Source: Avipropionibacterium sp050157065
Lineage (GTDB): Bacteria > Actinomycetota > Actinomycetes > Propionibacteriales > Propionibacteriaceae
NCBI GenBank assembly: GCA_050157065.1
Contig: CP189573.1
Strand: one strand, 5' to 3'
Length of the DNA: 64,000 nucleotides
This document shows, in pieces, positions 35,220 through 45,453 of this stretch. Every line of letters starts with the position of its first letter. The stretch's first letter is position 1. Made by a program: the position numbers and the translations under genes. The notes under the pieces were generated by a model. It saw only the letters and a list, made by a program, of their open reading frames with translations, ran no database searches and had not been told where the DNA came from.

Positions 35220-36359
35220 TCAGCAGGGCTTCCAGGTCTTGCCGCCCGGCGCATAGCACCGGGGCCCGGTGTAGCCGGGGTAGGGGTTCTGCTTGGTCGA
35301 CGACTTGGGGGCCTGGGTCTGCTTCGGCTGGCTCTTCTTCGGCTGGGTCGCCTTGCGTCGAGTCTGCTGGGATGGAGCCTGCTTGGGCGGGGCGGCTGCA
35401 CGCCTCTTCGCCTGTTGCCGGGCGTGCTCTTCGGCGGCCTTGCGCTGGGCTGCCTCCTGCTGCGCCTTCCGGGCAGCAGCCTCCTGTGCCTCCCTCGCCT
35501 TGCGTGCCTCCTCGGCCTTGCGTCGCTCTTCGGCCATGCGTCGCTCTTCTACTTCACGCAACTGCACTTCCAGATCGACGAAACGGGTGTGGTGCACCTC
35601 TGCGGATGTGCGAGCCTGGCGGATCGTCGTGGCCCATGCGGCCCGTTCAGCCGTTCCATAAGCGGACGCGAACAGACTGTGGGTGTGCCGACGGGTGTCG
35701 AGCGCCACTTCGAGGGCCTCGGATACGACGAGGGCCGCCGCCGCGGTCACCAGTGCACTGCTGACCCCGGGCAGGTCCGTCGGGTTCATGGTGGCCAGCG
35801 ATTCCAGGTCGGAGGTCACGGCGGCCACCTGGCCCGGAAGCGTACAGGCGACCGTGGCTGAATGGAGCCTCTTGGCAGCTTCGGCGGCCTCGTGTTGGGC
35901 TGCCAGCACTCGGGCGTAGTAGCGACGGTTGGGCTCAAACGCCACTGCCACCCCGAGGCCTGCCCGTGCGATGTCCTCGTTGATCAGACTTCCGTCGGCA
36001 TACACACCTGCGAGCAGGCGGCCGTATCGATCGCGATGCTCGAGATCGTGCTGCAGTCTCACGGTCTCGCCCTTGGCCAGGCGCCGCTCCAGGAAACGGG
36101 TGGCTTCCGGCGCGAGGCATTCGGGTGCACCGTTCGGATCCGTCATTTCCGGAGTGTCGACGTTCAGCAGCCGAATGCGTTCCAGTTTGCCGTCGATCGT
36201 GGCGTCGAAGGTGTCGCCGTCGACCACGCGGACCACGACCGCCGCGCGGGTTCGGTCTGCCTCCGGGAACGTGCCCTGGGCCACGCCCTCCGGCCCACAC
36301 CCGGTGACCATGATCAACAGCATGGCCACCATGCCGACCCAGTCCTGCTTCACCCTCAC
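35220..36359 (-). CDS. Staphylococcal nuclease-like lipoprotein with Ala/Lys-rich tail
   Basis: A 379-residue exported thermonuclease. From GTG 36359 the signal ends in the lipobox VTGC with C21. The nuclease domain (about 40-150) has the catalytic set R63, D68, E71 (RLLNVDTPE) and R114 (RYGR), matching R35, D40, E43 and R87 of Staphylococcus nuclease. Residues 230-350 are a charged helical Glu/Ala/Lys/Arg region, then a Lys/Gln/Pro linker and a short end with two cysteines. The basic tail may bind the wall or DNA. The open frame to 36821 has no coding character. Confidence 0.82.
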   Translation of the reverse strand: MRVKQDWVGMVAMLLIMVTGCGPEGVAQGTFPEADRTRAAVVVRVVDGDTFDATIDGKLERIRLLNVDTPEMTDPNGAPECLAPEATRFLERRLAKGETVRLQHDLEHRDRYGRLLAGVYADGSLINEDIARAGLGVAVAFEPNRRYYARVLAAQHEAAEAAKRLHSATVACTLPGQVAAVTSDLESLATMNPTDLPGVSSALVTAAAALVVSEALEVALDTRRHTHSLFASAYGTAERAAWATTIRQARTSAEVHHTRFVDLEVQLREVEERRMAEERRKAEEARKAREAQEAAARKAQQEAAQRKAAEEHARQQAKRRAAAPPKQAPSQQTRRKATQPKKSQPKQTQAPKSSTKQNPYPGYTGPRCYAPGGKTWKPC

Positions 36360-36562
36360 GACGCCCCCGATGTCACGTCCCTGAGCTCTGCCTGAGCGAT
36401 CCGGTTGGATCATAGAGGTCACGAACGACAGAAGGGGACTGTCCCGACAGAAGCGCAGCCGGTGGTGGAATCCGCCAGACGACCCCGGTCGCGGCGCTGA
36501 CGTGGGCGGGCAGGCCGAATCCGTCGCGTGACCGCGACCTGCCTCCCCCCAGCCGTCATGGC

Positions 36563-38038
36563 TCAGGGTCCTTGCCTGTCGGTGGTGCCGGTTCGGGGTT
36601 CGCTGCCGGCATGCGGGGTGGCTGCACCACCGTCGGGGCCGGTGGGCGGGGTGATGGTGATCTTGGTGTGGCGGGTGTGGCGTTTGGGTCGTCGTTTCGG
36701 GTCGAGTCGGGTGGGTGGGAGGAACTCGGGCCGCCCATCGGCGGGGTTGATCCGGACCTCCCATTGCGCGCCGTCGGGCCAGCCGGGGTGGGGTTCGACC
36801 AGCCCGTGATGATGCCTGCACAACAACACCAGGTTCGCCAGATCAGTGGGCCCGTGGTTCCACCACGGGTCAATGTGGTGGGCATCGCAATCAGCCGGGG
36901 TGCGGTCACAGCCGGGGAACGCGCATCCACCGTCCCGGGCGATCAACAGTGCCCGCAACCTCGGTGGGACGAGCCGGACCGACCGGCCCACATCGAGGAC
37001 CTGGCCGTGGCTGCCGAGCACGGTCGGGATCAGCTGGGCGTCACACGCCAACCGGCGCGCCTCGCCGGCGGACAGGTCGGTGTCACTGCCGATCAGTTTC
37101 GCCCGCACCAACCCCGCCACCAGCGCGGCATGGTCCAACTGCACATGCACCGTGGGTGGCACCCCACCACTGGCCGGGGTGTCCGGGGCGCCGGCGGCGC
37201 GGGCGAACACCAGGGCGAACGCATCAGCCCGACGCTGCCCCAGACTGACGGGTGGCGCGGCCGGGTCGGCCTGGTCGGCGGCCCGGGTGGCGTTGTTGGT
37301 GATCGCGTTGATCACCCCGATCACGGTCTCGGCGTCAGCGACCGGGAGCTTTGCTTTGAAGAACACGCTGCCGTGATGGTCATGGGTCCAGGTGAGGTGC
37401 CGGTCCCGGGCCGCTTGGGCGGCCTCGCGGGCCAGCCGTTTCGCCAACGCTTCGTCGGCGACCTCCGGGGCGACCACCTCGACCAGCCGGTTCGCGCATT
37501 GACGCAACCCGACCGGATCCAACCTCGGCTGACCATGCGCCCCGGTCGCCAGATCGACAAGGTGTTGTTCGCCGTGGTCGACCTGTTCGCCGGTCAGGTC
37601 ATCGGGCAGCTGGGCGAGTCCGGCCAGCACCGCATCGGCTGCTTCGGTGGTCATCTCCCCGGCCAGATGCGCCGCAGCCACCCGGGTGAACCGGCCCGCC
37701 AGTCGGGCCCGCCGCTCCACCACCCGCGCCTGTTTGGCTGACATGGTGGTCGTCGCCTGCAACCACGACCGGACCGGTGTCCCCGCCTCGATCATCGACG
37801 CATCCACCCGAGCCACATGCCCCACCAACGCGGTCTGCACCGCCGCCGCCCGCTCCGCCAGCCGGGACCAGGCGACCGTGGACTCCAACAGATCAGCCGG
37901 AGAGACCAGACAGGTCCGGGCATGATCAACCCGGTCCAGCACCGCACCGATCAGGACCGCTGCGTCCTCGACCGTCACCTGCCCCGGGATCTCCACACCC
38001 AAAACCCTAGAACCCACCACCGACAAGAATCGCCACAA
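36563..38038 (-). CDS. DUF222 plus HNH endonuclease domain protein (13E12 family)
   Basis: A 491-residue protein. Residues about 30-330 are a DUF222 helical domain; residues about 380-430 hold the HNH site CAFPGCDRTPADCDAHHIDPW...HHHGLVEP with paired cysteines and histidines. These proteins are multi-copy in actinobacteria and some sit in 13E12 repeats or mobile DNA; cleavage target unknown. A C-terminal basic tail follows. The upstream 188 bases carry tandem repeats. Confidence 0.8.
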   Translation of the reverse strand: MWRFLSVVGSRVLGVEIPGQVTVEDAAVLIGAVLDRVDHARTCLVSPADLLESTVAWSRLAERAAAVQTALVGHVARVDASMIEAGTPVRSWLQATTTMSAKQARVVERRARLAGRFTRVAAAHLAGEMTTEAADAVLAGLAQLPDDLTGEQVDHGEQHLVDLATGAHGQPRLDPVGLRQCANRLVEVVAPEVADEALAKRLAREAAQAARDRHLTWTHDHHGSVFFKAKLPVADAETVIGVINAITNNATRAADQADPAAPPVSLGQRRADAFALVFARAAGAPDTPASGGVPPTVHVQLDHAALVAGLVRAKLIGSDTDLSAGEARRLACDAQLIPTVLGSHGQVLDVGRSVRLVPPRLRALLIARDGGCAFPGCDRTPADCDAHHIDPWWNHGPTDLANLVLLCRHHHGLVEPHPGWPDGAQWEVRINPADGRPEFLPPTRLDPKRRPKRHTRHTKITITPPTGPDGGAATPHAGSEPRTGTTDRQGP

Positions 38039-38119
38039 CGTTCGAATCAGCCGTCAACGGGCATCATCCAGAGCGCGGCCAGCAGGACGCGGGAAGGGAC
38101 GCGTTCCACCAGCAGGGGC

Positions 38120-38224
38120 TTCTCGACAAGCTCGACGGGCGTCTCGTCAAGCTCGGCGGGCGTACCGGGGCGTCTCGACAAGCTCGACGGGCGTACCGGG
38201 GCGTCTCGACAAGCTCGACGGGCG
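38120..38224. repeat. Tandem repeats with CTCGACAAGCTCGACGGGCG core
   Basis: A perfect 31-bp duplication (38163-38193 and 38194-38224) preceded by two partial units (38120-38141 and 38142-38162). The core CTCGACAAGCTCGACGGGCG occurs three times exactly and once with changes (CTCGTCAAGCTCGGCGGG). It sits three bases before the pgm stop codon side and ahead of the HNH gene. Related CGACAAGCTCGA-type elements are scattered in many actinobacterial genomes. Confidence 0.8.
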
Positions 38225-38226
38225 TC

Positions 38227-39855
<1,629 letters not shown>

Positions 39856-39880
39856 GTGCCCATCATGACAGGATGGGTCC

Positions 39881-40852
39881 ATGACTTCTCCGCAGAGCCC
39901 GCAGGCGCACTTCAGCCGGGCGGGAGCCATGGACCTGTCCAGCCTCGTGAACAAGCAGCAGTCGCCCCCCGCCAGCGCTGCCGGTGGTGGTGCCCGTGGC
40001 GGTGCCGGAGCTCCGGGCCGGTACGTGCTCGACGTGACCGAGGCGGAGTTCGACGCGGTGATGCAGCGCTCGCTGCAGCACGTCATCGTCATCGAGTTCC
40101 ACTCCCCGCGGGTGACCGGCGGGGAACAGCTGTCGGCGACGCTGACCCAGCTGGCCGACGCCGCGGACGGGCGCTGGCTGCTGGTGCGGATCGACGTCGA
40201 CAGCGAGCAACGCATCGCCCAGGCGCTGGGCATCCAGGCGGTGCCGACCGTGGTCGGCGTGGTGGGCGGCCAACTGGCGCCCCTGTTCCAGGGCGTCCTG
40301 CCTCCCGAGCAGGTCTCGCAGTACATGGACGAACTGATGAACGCCGCCGTGGCCAACGGCGTCACCGGGCGGGCCGAGCCGGTCGCGGGAGCGGCTGACG
40401 CCACCGACGCGGACGACGATCCCGACGCCGAGGAGCCCCGTGACCCGCGGTTCGCAGCCGCCGACGCTGCCGTGGACAGCGGGGACTACGCACTGGCGCG
40501 CGAGGAGTTCGACAGGCTGGTGCAGGCCAACCCGAAGGACGCGGAGGCGATCACCGGTCGCGCCGCGGTGGGCCTGTTGGCCCGGGTCAGCGTGCTCGAC
40601 GGTGACGCCACCATGGCTGCTGCCAGCGCGGCCCCGACCGACGTCGACGCCCAACTCGCGGCTGCCGACGTCGAGCTGGTGTCCGGCACCCCGGACAAGG
40701 CGTTCGACCGGCTGATCGCGCTGATCCGCACCACCACCGGTGCCGAGCGTGACACCGTACGGCTTCGCCTGCTGGAGCTGTTCGAGACGCAGCCGCCCGA
40801 GGACCAGACCGTGCTGAAGGCGCGTCGCAACCTGATGGCCGCCCTGTTCTGA
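39881..40852 (+). CDS. Thioredoxin-fold/TPR protein (YbbN/CnoX-like), redox-inactive
   Basis: A 323-residue protein with a Gly/Ala linker, a thioredoxin domain (about 48-165) and a C-terminal TPR-type helical domain (about 190-323). Where thioredoxin has WCxxC this reads EFHSPRVTGG, with no cysteine in the whole protein, so no disulfide chemistry. Mycobacterium Rv1324, at the equivalent place, is a thioredoxin-like protein. Homologues act as holdases or co-chaperones; that is the likely role. Confidence 0.8.
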   Translation: MTSPQSPQAHFSRAGAMDLSSLVNKQQSPPASAAGGGARGGAGAPGRYVLDVTEAEFDAVMQRSLQHVIVIEFHSPRVTGGEQLSATLTQLADAADGRWLLVRIDVDSEQRIAQALGIQAVPTVVGVVGGQLAPLFQGVLPPEQVSQYMDELMNAAVANGVTGRAEPVAGAADATDADDDPDAEEPRDPRFAAADAAVDSGDYALAREEFDRLVQANPKDAEAITGRAAVGLLARVSVLDGDATMAAASAAPTDVDAQLAAADVELVSGTPDKAFDRLIALIRTTTGAERDTVRLRLLELFETQPPEDQTVLKARRNLMAALF

Positions 40853-40862
40853 GGGCCCCCGC

Positions 40863-41261
40863 CTACCGGCTCAGGTAGAGGCAGAACGGGTGCCCGTCGG
40901 GGTCGAGCATCACGCGGACGTCGTCCTGCGGTTGGAACTCGGCCAGGACGGCGCCCAGCGCGATTGCATCGGCGACGGCCGCCTCCACATCGGTGACGGC
41001 GACGTCGAGGTGGAACTGCATCTCCTGTCGGCCCGGCTCGTTGGGCCACACCGGCCGGGTGTAGCTCGTCTCCAGTTGGAACGCGAGATTGGCCGGCAGC
41101 CCCTTGCCCTCGGCGTCGCGCAGCTGCATGGTCACCCAAGCTGGCTCCTCGGCGGCGATCTCCCAGCCGAGCAGGTCCCGGTAGAAGTGGGCGAGCGCCA
41201 CTGGGTCGGGACTCCCGAGGACCACCCCGAGCCAGTTGTCGAATCCGCGAATGCCCGCCAT
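40863..41261 (-). CDS. VOC (glyoxalase-like) domain protein
   Basis: A 132-residue single-domain vicinal-oxygen-chelate protein with two beta-alpha-beta repeats (NWLGVVLGSPDPVALAHFY, MQFHLDVAVTDVEAA) and the end DPDGHPFCLYLSR. ATG 41261 has GGTGGG upstream; an ATG at 41279 lacks a site. Substrate unknown; many are resistance or dioxygenase proteins. Confidence 0.75.
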   Translation of the reverse strand: MAGIRGFDNWLGVVLGSPDPVALAHFYRDLLGWEIAAEEPAWVTMQLRDAEGKGLPANLAFQLETSYTRPVWPNEPGRQEMQFHLDVAVTDVEAAVADAIALGAVLAEFQPQDDVRVMLDPDGHPFCLYLSR

Positions 41262-41303
41262 GGTCCCACCGAACCACATGGTGGGTCAGACCGTAACGGT
41301 GGG

Positions 41304-42809
41304 TCAGACCGGCGGGATGTTGTGTGTCAGCCGGAACATGTTGCGGGAGTCCACGCCGGCCTTGATCGACGCCAGGCGGGGGTAGTCGTCGGTGTCGTAC
41401 GCCCGGCGCACGTCGGCGGGGTCCACCTCGTCGGTGGACAGGAAGTTGATGTACGCGCCACCGGTTGCCCACGGTTCCATCGCGTCGACCAGCCGCGCGC
41501 CGTACGCCCGGACCTCGGCCACCTCCTCCGGCGGTGCGACACCGATAGTGAAGAAGTTGAACGCCGCATCACGATGTCCGACCGCACTGGGCACCTCGGG
41601 AGCGTCGGCCAGTGCGCCGCCGAGTTGGCGCACCTCCACCAGCGACATCGGTGATCCGGAGTCCGCGCCGGCCAGGTTGATCATGGTCTGCAACGCCTCG
41701 TCCGGCAGCTCGGCCAGGAAGCCGGTCCGCTCGTAGCCCGGCAGCGGCCCCGAGGGATCACTGTGGATGATTCCCCAGTCGGTGAAGGGCATCTCGGCGA
41801 CCGAGTCCAGCAGCGCCGGCGCGGCGGCCCGGAGTGGCGCGACCAACGCGGCACCCTCGACCGGATCGCCGACGAACGACACCCGCACGCTCACCACGTG
41901 CTTGCCACGCACCGGCTCCGGCACCGACGGGTCCGGCGGCAACTGCAGGATGGCCATCGAGGTGGTGACGGTCTCCGGGGCCGTGGCCGCCCAGTCCCGC
42001 CACACCGGCAGCACGTCCGGCGCCGCCGCGACCGGGTACATGATCGCGCCGCCGTACAACCGGCGGACCGGGAACAGGCCGAAGTCGAGGGAGGTGACGA
42101 TCCCGAAGTTGCCCTTGCCGCCGCGGGCGGCCCAGAACAGCTCGGTCTCGTGCTCCGGCGTCGCGACCCGCAGTTCACCGTCGGCGGTCACGATCTCCAT
42201 CCGGGACACGTGGTCCGCGGCCCAGCCGTGCAACCGTCCCAGGGCAGGGCTGAGGCCACCACCGAGGGTGTAGCCGACCACACCGACACTGCCCGAGGAG
42301 CCGGCCAGCCCGGCGAGGCCGAAGCGGGAGCTCACGTCGGTGACCTCGGCCCAGTTCACGCCCGGCCCGACACGAGCGGTCGCGGTGTGAGGGTGCACGT
42401 GGATCCGTTCCATGGCCGCGGTCGACACCAGGATCCCGCCCTCGAAGGACACCGAGGCCTGGTGGCCGGTCGACATCACGCACACCGGCAGGTCGTGGCG
42501 GTGGGCGTACCGGACGGCCCCCTGCACGTCATGGGCATGGCGCGCGACCACCACGAACTCGGGTCGGCGGGTCACGGTGACGTTGAAGCCGGTGACCGCT
42601 GCCTCGTACTCCGGCTCACCGGGCCGGAACCAGTTGCGGTGTGGCCGCCCGTGCGCCGCGGGCGGGGTGGCACCCACCAACCCGGTCAGGGCGCCGGCGG
42701 CACCCAGTGCACCGCCGGCCAGCAGAGTCCGGCGGCGCACCTCTCCGGGTCGCGCGGACGTGGAATCGGTCGTGGATCCGTACGTGGCCTCGGGTGTGCG
42801 ATCAATCAT
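41304..42809 (-). CDS. Tat-exported FAD-linked oxidase (BBE-type)
   Basis: A 501-residue flavoprotein oxidase. The Tat motif RRRTLL begins at residue 25, followed by an Ala/Gly-rich hydrophobic stretch. FAD-binding 4 domain at about 75-250, with the likely FAD-linking histidine H116 in STGHQASV; the second covalent site of berberine-bridge enzymes (Cys) is Ser in SSGSVGVVGYTLGGG. The C-terminal BBE segment YINFLSTDE...YPRLASIKAGVDSRNMFR is intact. Substrates in the family are sugars, alcohols and alkaloids; here unknown. ATG 42809 follows GGAAGCGAG. Confidence 0.85.
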   Translation of the reverse strand: MIDRTPEATYGSTTDSTSARPGEVRRRTLLAGGALGAAGALTGLVGATPPAAHGRPHRNWFRPGEPEYEAAVTGFNVTVTRRPEFVVVARHAHDVQGAVRYAHRHDLPVCVMSTGHQASVSFEGGILVSTAAMERIHVHPHTATARVGPGVNWAEVTDVSSRFGLAGLAGSSGSVGVVGYTLGGGLSPALGRLHGWAADHVSRMEIVTADGELRVATPEHETELFWAARGGKGNFGIVTSLDFGLFPVRRLYGGAIMYPVAAAPDVLPVWRDWAATAPETVTTSMAILQLPPDPSVPEPVRGKHVVSVRVSFVGDPVEGAALVAPLRAAAPALLDSVAEMPFTDWGIIHSDPSGPLPGYERTGFLAELPDEALQTMINLAGADSGSPMSLVEVRQLGGALADAPEVPSAVGHRDAAFNFFTIGVAPPEEVAEVRAYGARLVDAMEPWATGGAYINFLSTDEVDPADVRRAYDTDDYPRLASIKAGVDSRNMFRLTHNIPPV

Positions 42810-42989
42810 GGGCAACTCGCTTCCGGTCGTCGGGACCGGGCGACGGCGCGCGCGAGCACGTACGCCATGGTGCGTGCTCGGGCGCAATCGGGGGGTCTGG
42901 CAGTCGCCGCCCGGTGCGGGGACACCGACCGAGTAAAGGTGCCTGCCCCGCCACCATCAACCGCTTCGTGACACCGACCGGCGAGAAGT

Positions 42990-43007
42990 CCGGGACTGCG
43001 GTCCCGG
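42990..43007. terminator. Hairpin downstream of uxaC
   Basis: CCGGGAC (42990-42996) and GTCCCGG (43001-43007) form a seven-pair GC stem with a TGCG loop, 15 bases past the uxaC stop on the minus strand. No T-tract is present. Confidence 0.5.
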
Positions 43008-43021
43008 TGTCCGATCGGCGG

Positions 43022-44443
43022 TCAGAGCTTGAAGGTTGCCGTCGGGATCGTCGTGGTCAGGTCCTTGATCACCTGTGTGGCGTCGTCCTCGGTGATCTGG
43101 TGGGTGGCAACCCGCTGGGCCAGGTGGTGCGCATCGCAGCGCCGGGCCATGTCGTGCCGCGCCGGGATCGACAGGAATGCCCGCGTGTCGTCGATGAAGC
43201 CCGACCCCTTGTAGTAGCCGGCGCTGTCGGTCACGGCGTCACGGAACCGCAGGATCGCCTGCGGGGTGTCGATGAACCACCACGGCACCCCCGCGTACAC
43301 GGCGGGGTAGAAGCCGGCCAACGGTCCGACCTCGCGGCTGAACACCGTCTCGTCGACGGTGAACAGCACCAGGTGCAGGTTGGGGTGGGTGCCGAACGCG
43401 TTCAGCAGCGGCTCCAGCGGCTTGGTGAACGACGCCACGTCGGGGAAGTCGCAGCCGACGTCGGCCCCGTACGCCTTGAAGCTCGCCCGGTGGTGGTTGC
43501 GGATCACGCCCGGGTGCAACTGCATCACCAGCCCGTCCTCGACCGACATCTCGGCGAACCGGTACAGCATGTTGTGCCGGTACGCGATCGCCTCGGCCTC
43601 GGTGACGGTGCCGTTCAACCCGGCGGCGTGGATCCGCTCCGCCTCGGCCGGCTCCAGTGGCGTCGAGCCGGCGTCCGGCAGCCCGGAGTCGGTCGCGGTG
43701 GCACCGTGCTCGATGAAGTGCTGCCGGCTGGCCCGCATCGCGGCCAACAATCCTTCGTAGGTACGGCAGTCCGCGCCGTCGACGGCGTTCTCCAGGTCGT
43801 CCAGTGCCGGCAACCACCGGGCTCCACTCGGATCGGTGAAGCGGTCCGCCCGCCAGGTCGGCAGCACCCGGCCGCTGAACGACCCGTCGTCGGCCAGCGC
43901 CTTGTGTGCAGCAAGATCATCTGCCGGGTCGTCGGTGGTCGCCATCACCTCGATCTTGAACCGGTCGAACAGCGCGCGCGGACGGAACGCGTCATCGGCC
44001 AGCCGGGCCGAGACCTGGTCGTAGATCGCGTCGGCGTTGTCGGCACCGAGGGTCTCGGTGACGTCGAACAGCTCGGCGAGCTCGTGCTCCATCCAGTAAC
44101 GGACCGGGGTTCCGTGGTAGCGGAACCAGTTCTCGGCCAGTCGCCGCCAGATCTCGCGGGGCTCGGCGTCGGACGGGGTGCCGTTCTTCGTGCGGCCGAC
44201 CGCGTCGCCGTCGATCCCGGCACCCGAGAACAGCATCCGGGTCACGTAGTGATCAGGAGTGATCAACAACTCGGCCGGGTCGCCGAACGGCTCGTTGTCC
44301 AACAGCAGCAGGGGATTGACGTGTCCGTGCGGGGAGATGATCGGCAGCGACGCGACCTCGTCGTACAACCGTCGGGCCACCTCGCGGGTGGTCGGATCAG
44401 CCGGCAGCAGCCGATCGGGATGTGGGGTGAACTGGGTCGCCAT
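43022..44443 (-). CDS. uxaC: Glucuronate/uronate isomerase
   Basis: Isomerises D-glucuronate to D-fructuronate (or galacturonate to tagaturonate), the first step of hexuronate breakdown. 473 residues, normal for UxaC. Characteristic segments are SPHGHVNP with metal histidines, the ELxxLFDVTE region, MQLHPGVIRNHH, and FSREVGPLAGFYPAVYAGVPWWF. GAGGAGATC precedes the ATG. It is divergent to the neighbouring isomerase gene, with 158 bases between. Confidence 0.93.
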   Translation of the reverse strand: MATQFTPHPDRLLPADPTTREVARRLYDEVASLPIISPHGHVNPLLLLDNEPFGDPAELLITPDHYVTRMLFSGAGIDGDAVGRTKNGTPSDAEPREIWRRLAENWFRYHGTPVRYWMEHELAELFDVTETLGADNADAIYDQVSARLADDAFRPRALFDRFKIEVMATTDDPADDLAAHKALADDGSFSGRVLPTWRADRFTDPSGARWLPALDDLENAVDGADCRTYEGLLAAMRASRQHFIEHGATATDSGLPDAGSTPLEPAEAERIHAAGLNGTVTEAEAIAYRHNMLYRFAEMSVEDGLVMQLHPGVIRNHHRASFKAYGADVGCDFPDVASFTKPLEPLLNAFGTHPNLHLVLFTVDETVFSREVGPLAGFYPAVYAGVPWWFIDTPQAILRFRDAVTDSAGYYKGSGFIDDTRAFLSIPARHDMARRCDAHHLAQRVATHQITEDDATQVIKDLTTTIPTATFKL

Positions 44444-44601
44444 GATGATCTCCTCGACGGTCCGGTACGCGGATCACCTCACTCTATGACGCCACCGCCG
44501 CGGGCGGCACCCCACCCACCCGCGATGTCGACTAGGGTCAAGATCGTGAACACGACGCGGCGCCCGGCCGACGGCGCTCCGATCTGCAGGGGTGGGAATC
44601 G

Positions 44602-45453
44602 ATGACCGACTGGAAGTTCTCCTACTTCACCTGCGCCACGCCCGACTGGACACCCGCCGAGGCGGTGACCAACCTCGCCGCCCAGGGCTGGGACGGCGTC
44701 GAGTGGCGGGTCACCGACGATCCCGGAGCCGACACCGTCGGCTTCTGGGCCGGCAATCGCGCCACCTGGCCGATGACCGGACTCGAGGAGAACATCCCCG
44801 CGATGCGGGCCACGGCCGCCGACGCCGGCCTGGAGGTGTCGGGGATCGGGGCGTACGCCAATTGCCACGACCGCGAAGGAGTCGAACGCGTGCTCGCCGC
44901 CACCGCGGCGCTCGGCGTCCGACAGGCGCGGGTCACCGTCCCCGGGGTCGGCGACGCCGAGACCTACCCCGAGGTGTTCGACGCCGCCAGGGCCGCGTAC
45001 GCCTGGGTGGCCGAGCGGGCCGCCCACCACGGGGTGAAGGCGTTGGTCGAGCTGCACCACCGCACCGTCACCGCGTCCGCCAGCTCGGCGATGCGACTGC
45101 TCGACGGTCTGGACCCGGCCCACGTCGGTGTCATCCACGACATGGGCAACCTCGTCTGTGAGGGTTGGGAGCGGCCGAAGTGGGCGGCACAGCTGCTCGG
45201 CGAGTACCTGGCCCACATCCACGTCAAGAACGCCCTGTTCGTGCAGACCGGCACCGACCCGGACGGTACGGTCAACCACGAGCCGAAGATGGTGCCCCTG
45301 CAGTCCGGCCAGGTCGACCTGCGGACCTACCTGGCCGAGATCACCTCCACCGGTTACACCGGCTGGATCACCTGTGAGGACTTCTCCACCGAGCTCCCGC
45401 TCGCCGAGCGGAGTGCCGCCAACCTCGCCTATCTGAAGGAGTGTGCGCCGTGA
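44602..45453 (+). CDS. Sugar phosphate isomerase/epimerase (TIM barrel)
   Basis: A 283-residue xylose isomerase-like TIM barrel, distinct from the larger one at 16-17 kb. Possible metal ligands are in VELHHRTV, VIHDMGNL, AHIHVKNA and WITCEDFS. It begins the plus-strand part of the hexuronate block and is followed by a GTGA overlap with the dehydrogenase gene, so they share a transcript. It could supply the sugar-acid conversion that UxuA would do, but this is inference. Confidence 0.75.
   Translation: MTDWKFSYFTCATPDWTPAEAVTNLAAQGWDGVEWRVTDDPGADTVGFWAGNRATWPMTGLEENIPAMRATAADAGLEVSGIGAYANCHDREGVERVLAATAALGVRQARVTVPGVGDAETYPEVFDAARAAYAWVAERAAHHGVKALVELHHRTVTASASSAMRLLDGLDPAHVGVIHDMGNLVCEGWERPKWAAQLLGEYLAHIHVKNALFVQTGTDPDGTVNHEPKMVPLQSGQVDLRTYLAEITSTGYTGWITCEDFSTELPLAERSAANLAYLKECAP

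Noticed and set aside
36360..36821. N-terminal extension of the nuclease lipoprotein
   Set aside because: It has no coding character and would hide the lipoprotein signal at GTG 36359.
38120..38224. CRISPR array
   Set aside because: Units are contiguous with no unique spacers of constant length and no cas genes nearby.
42810..43021. Hidden small gene between the FAD oxidase and uxaC
   Set aside because: No start with a ribosome site or protein-like frame; only the uxaC hairpin is visible.
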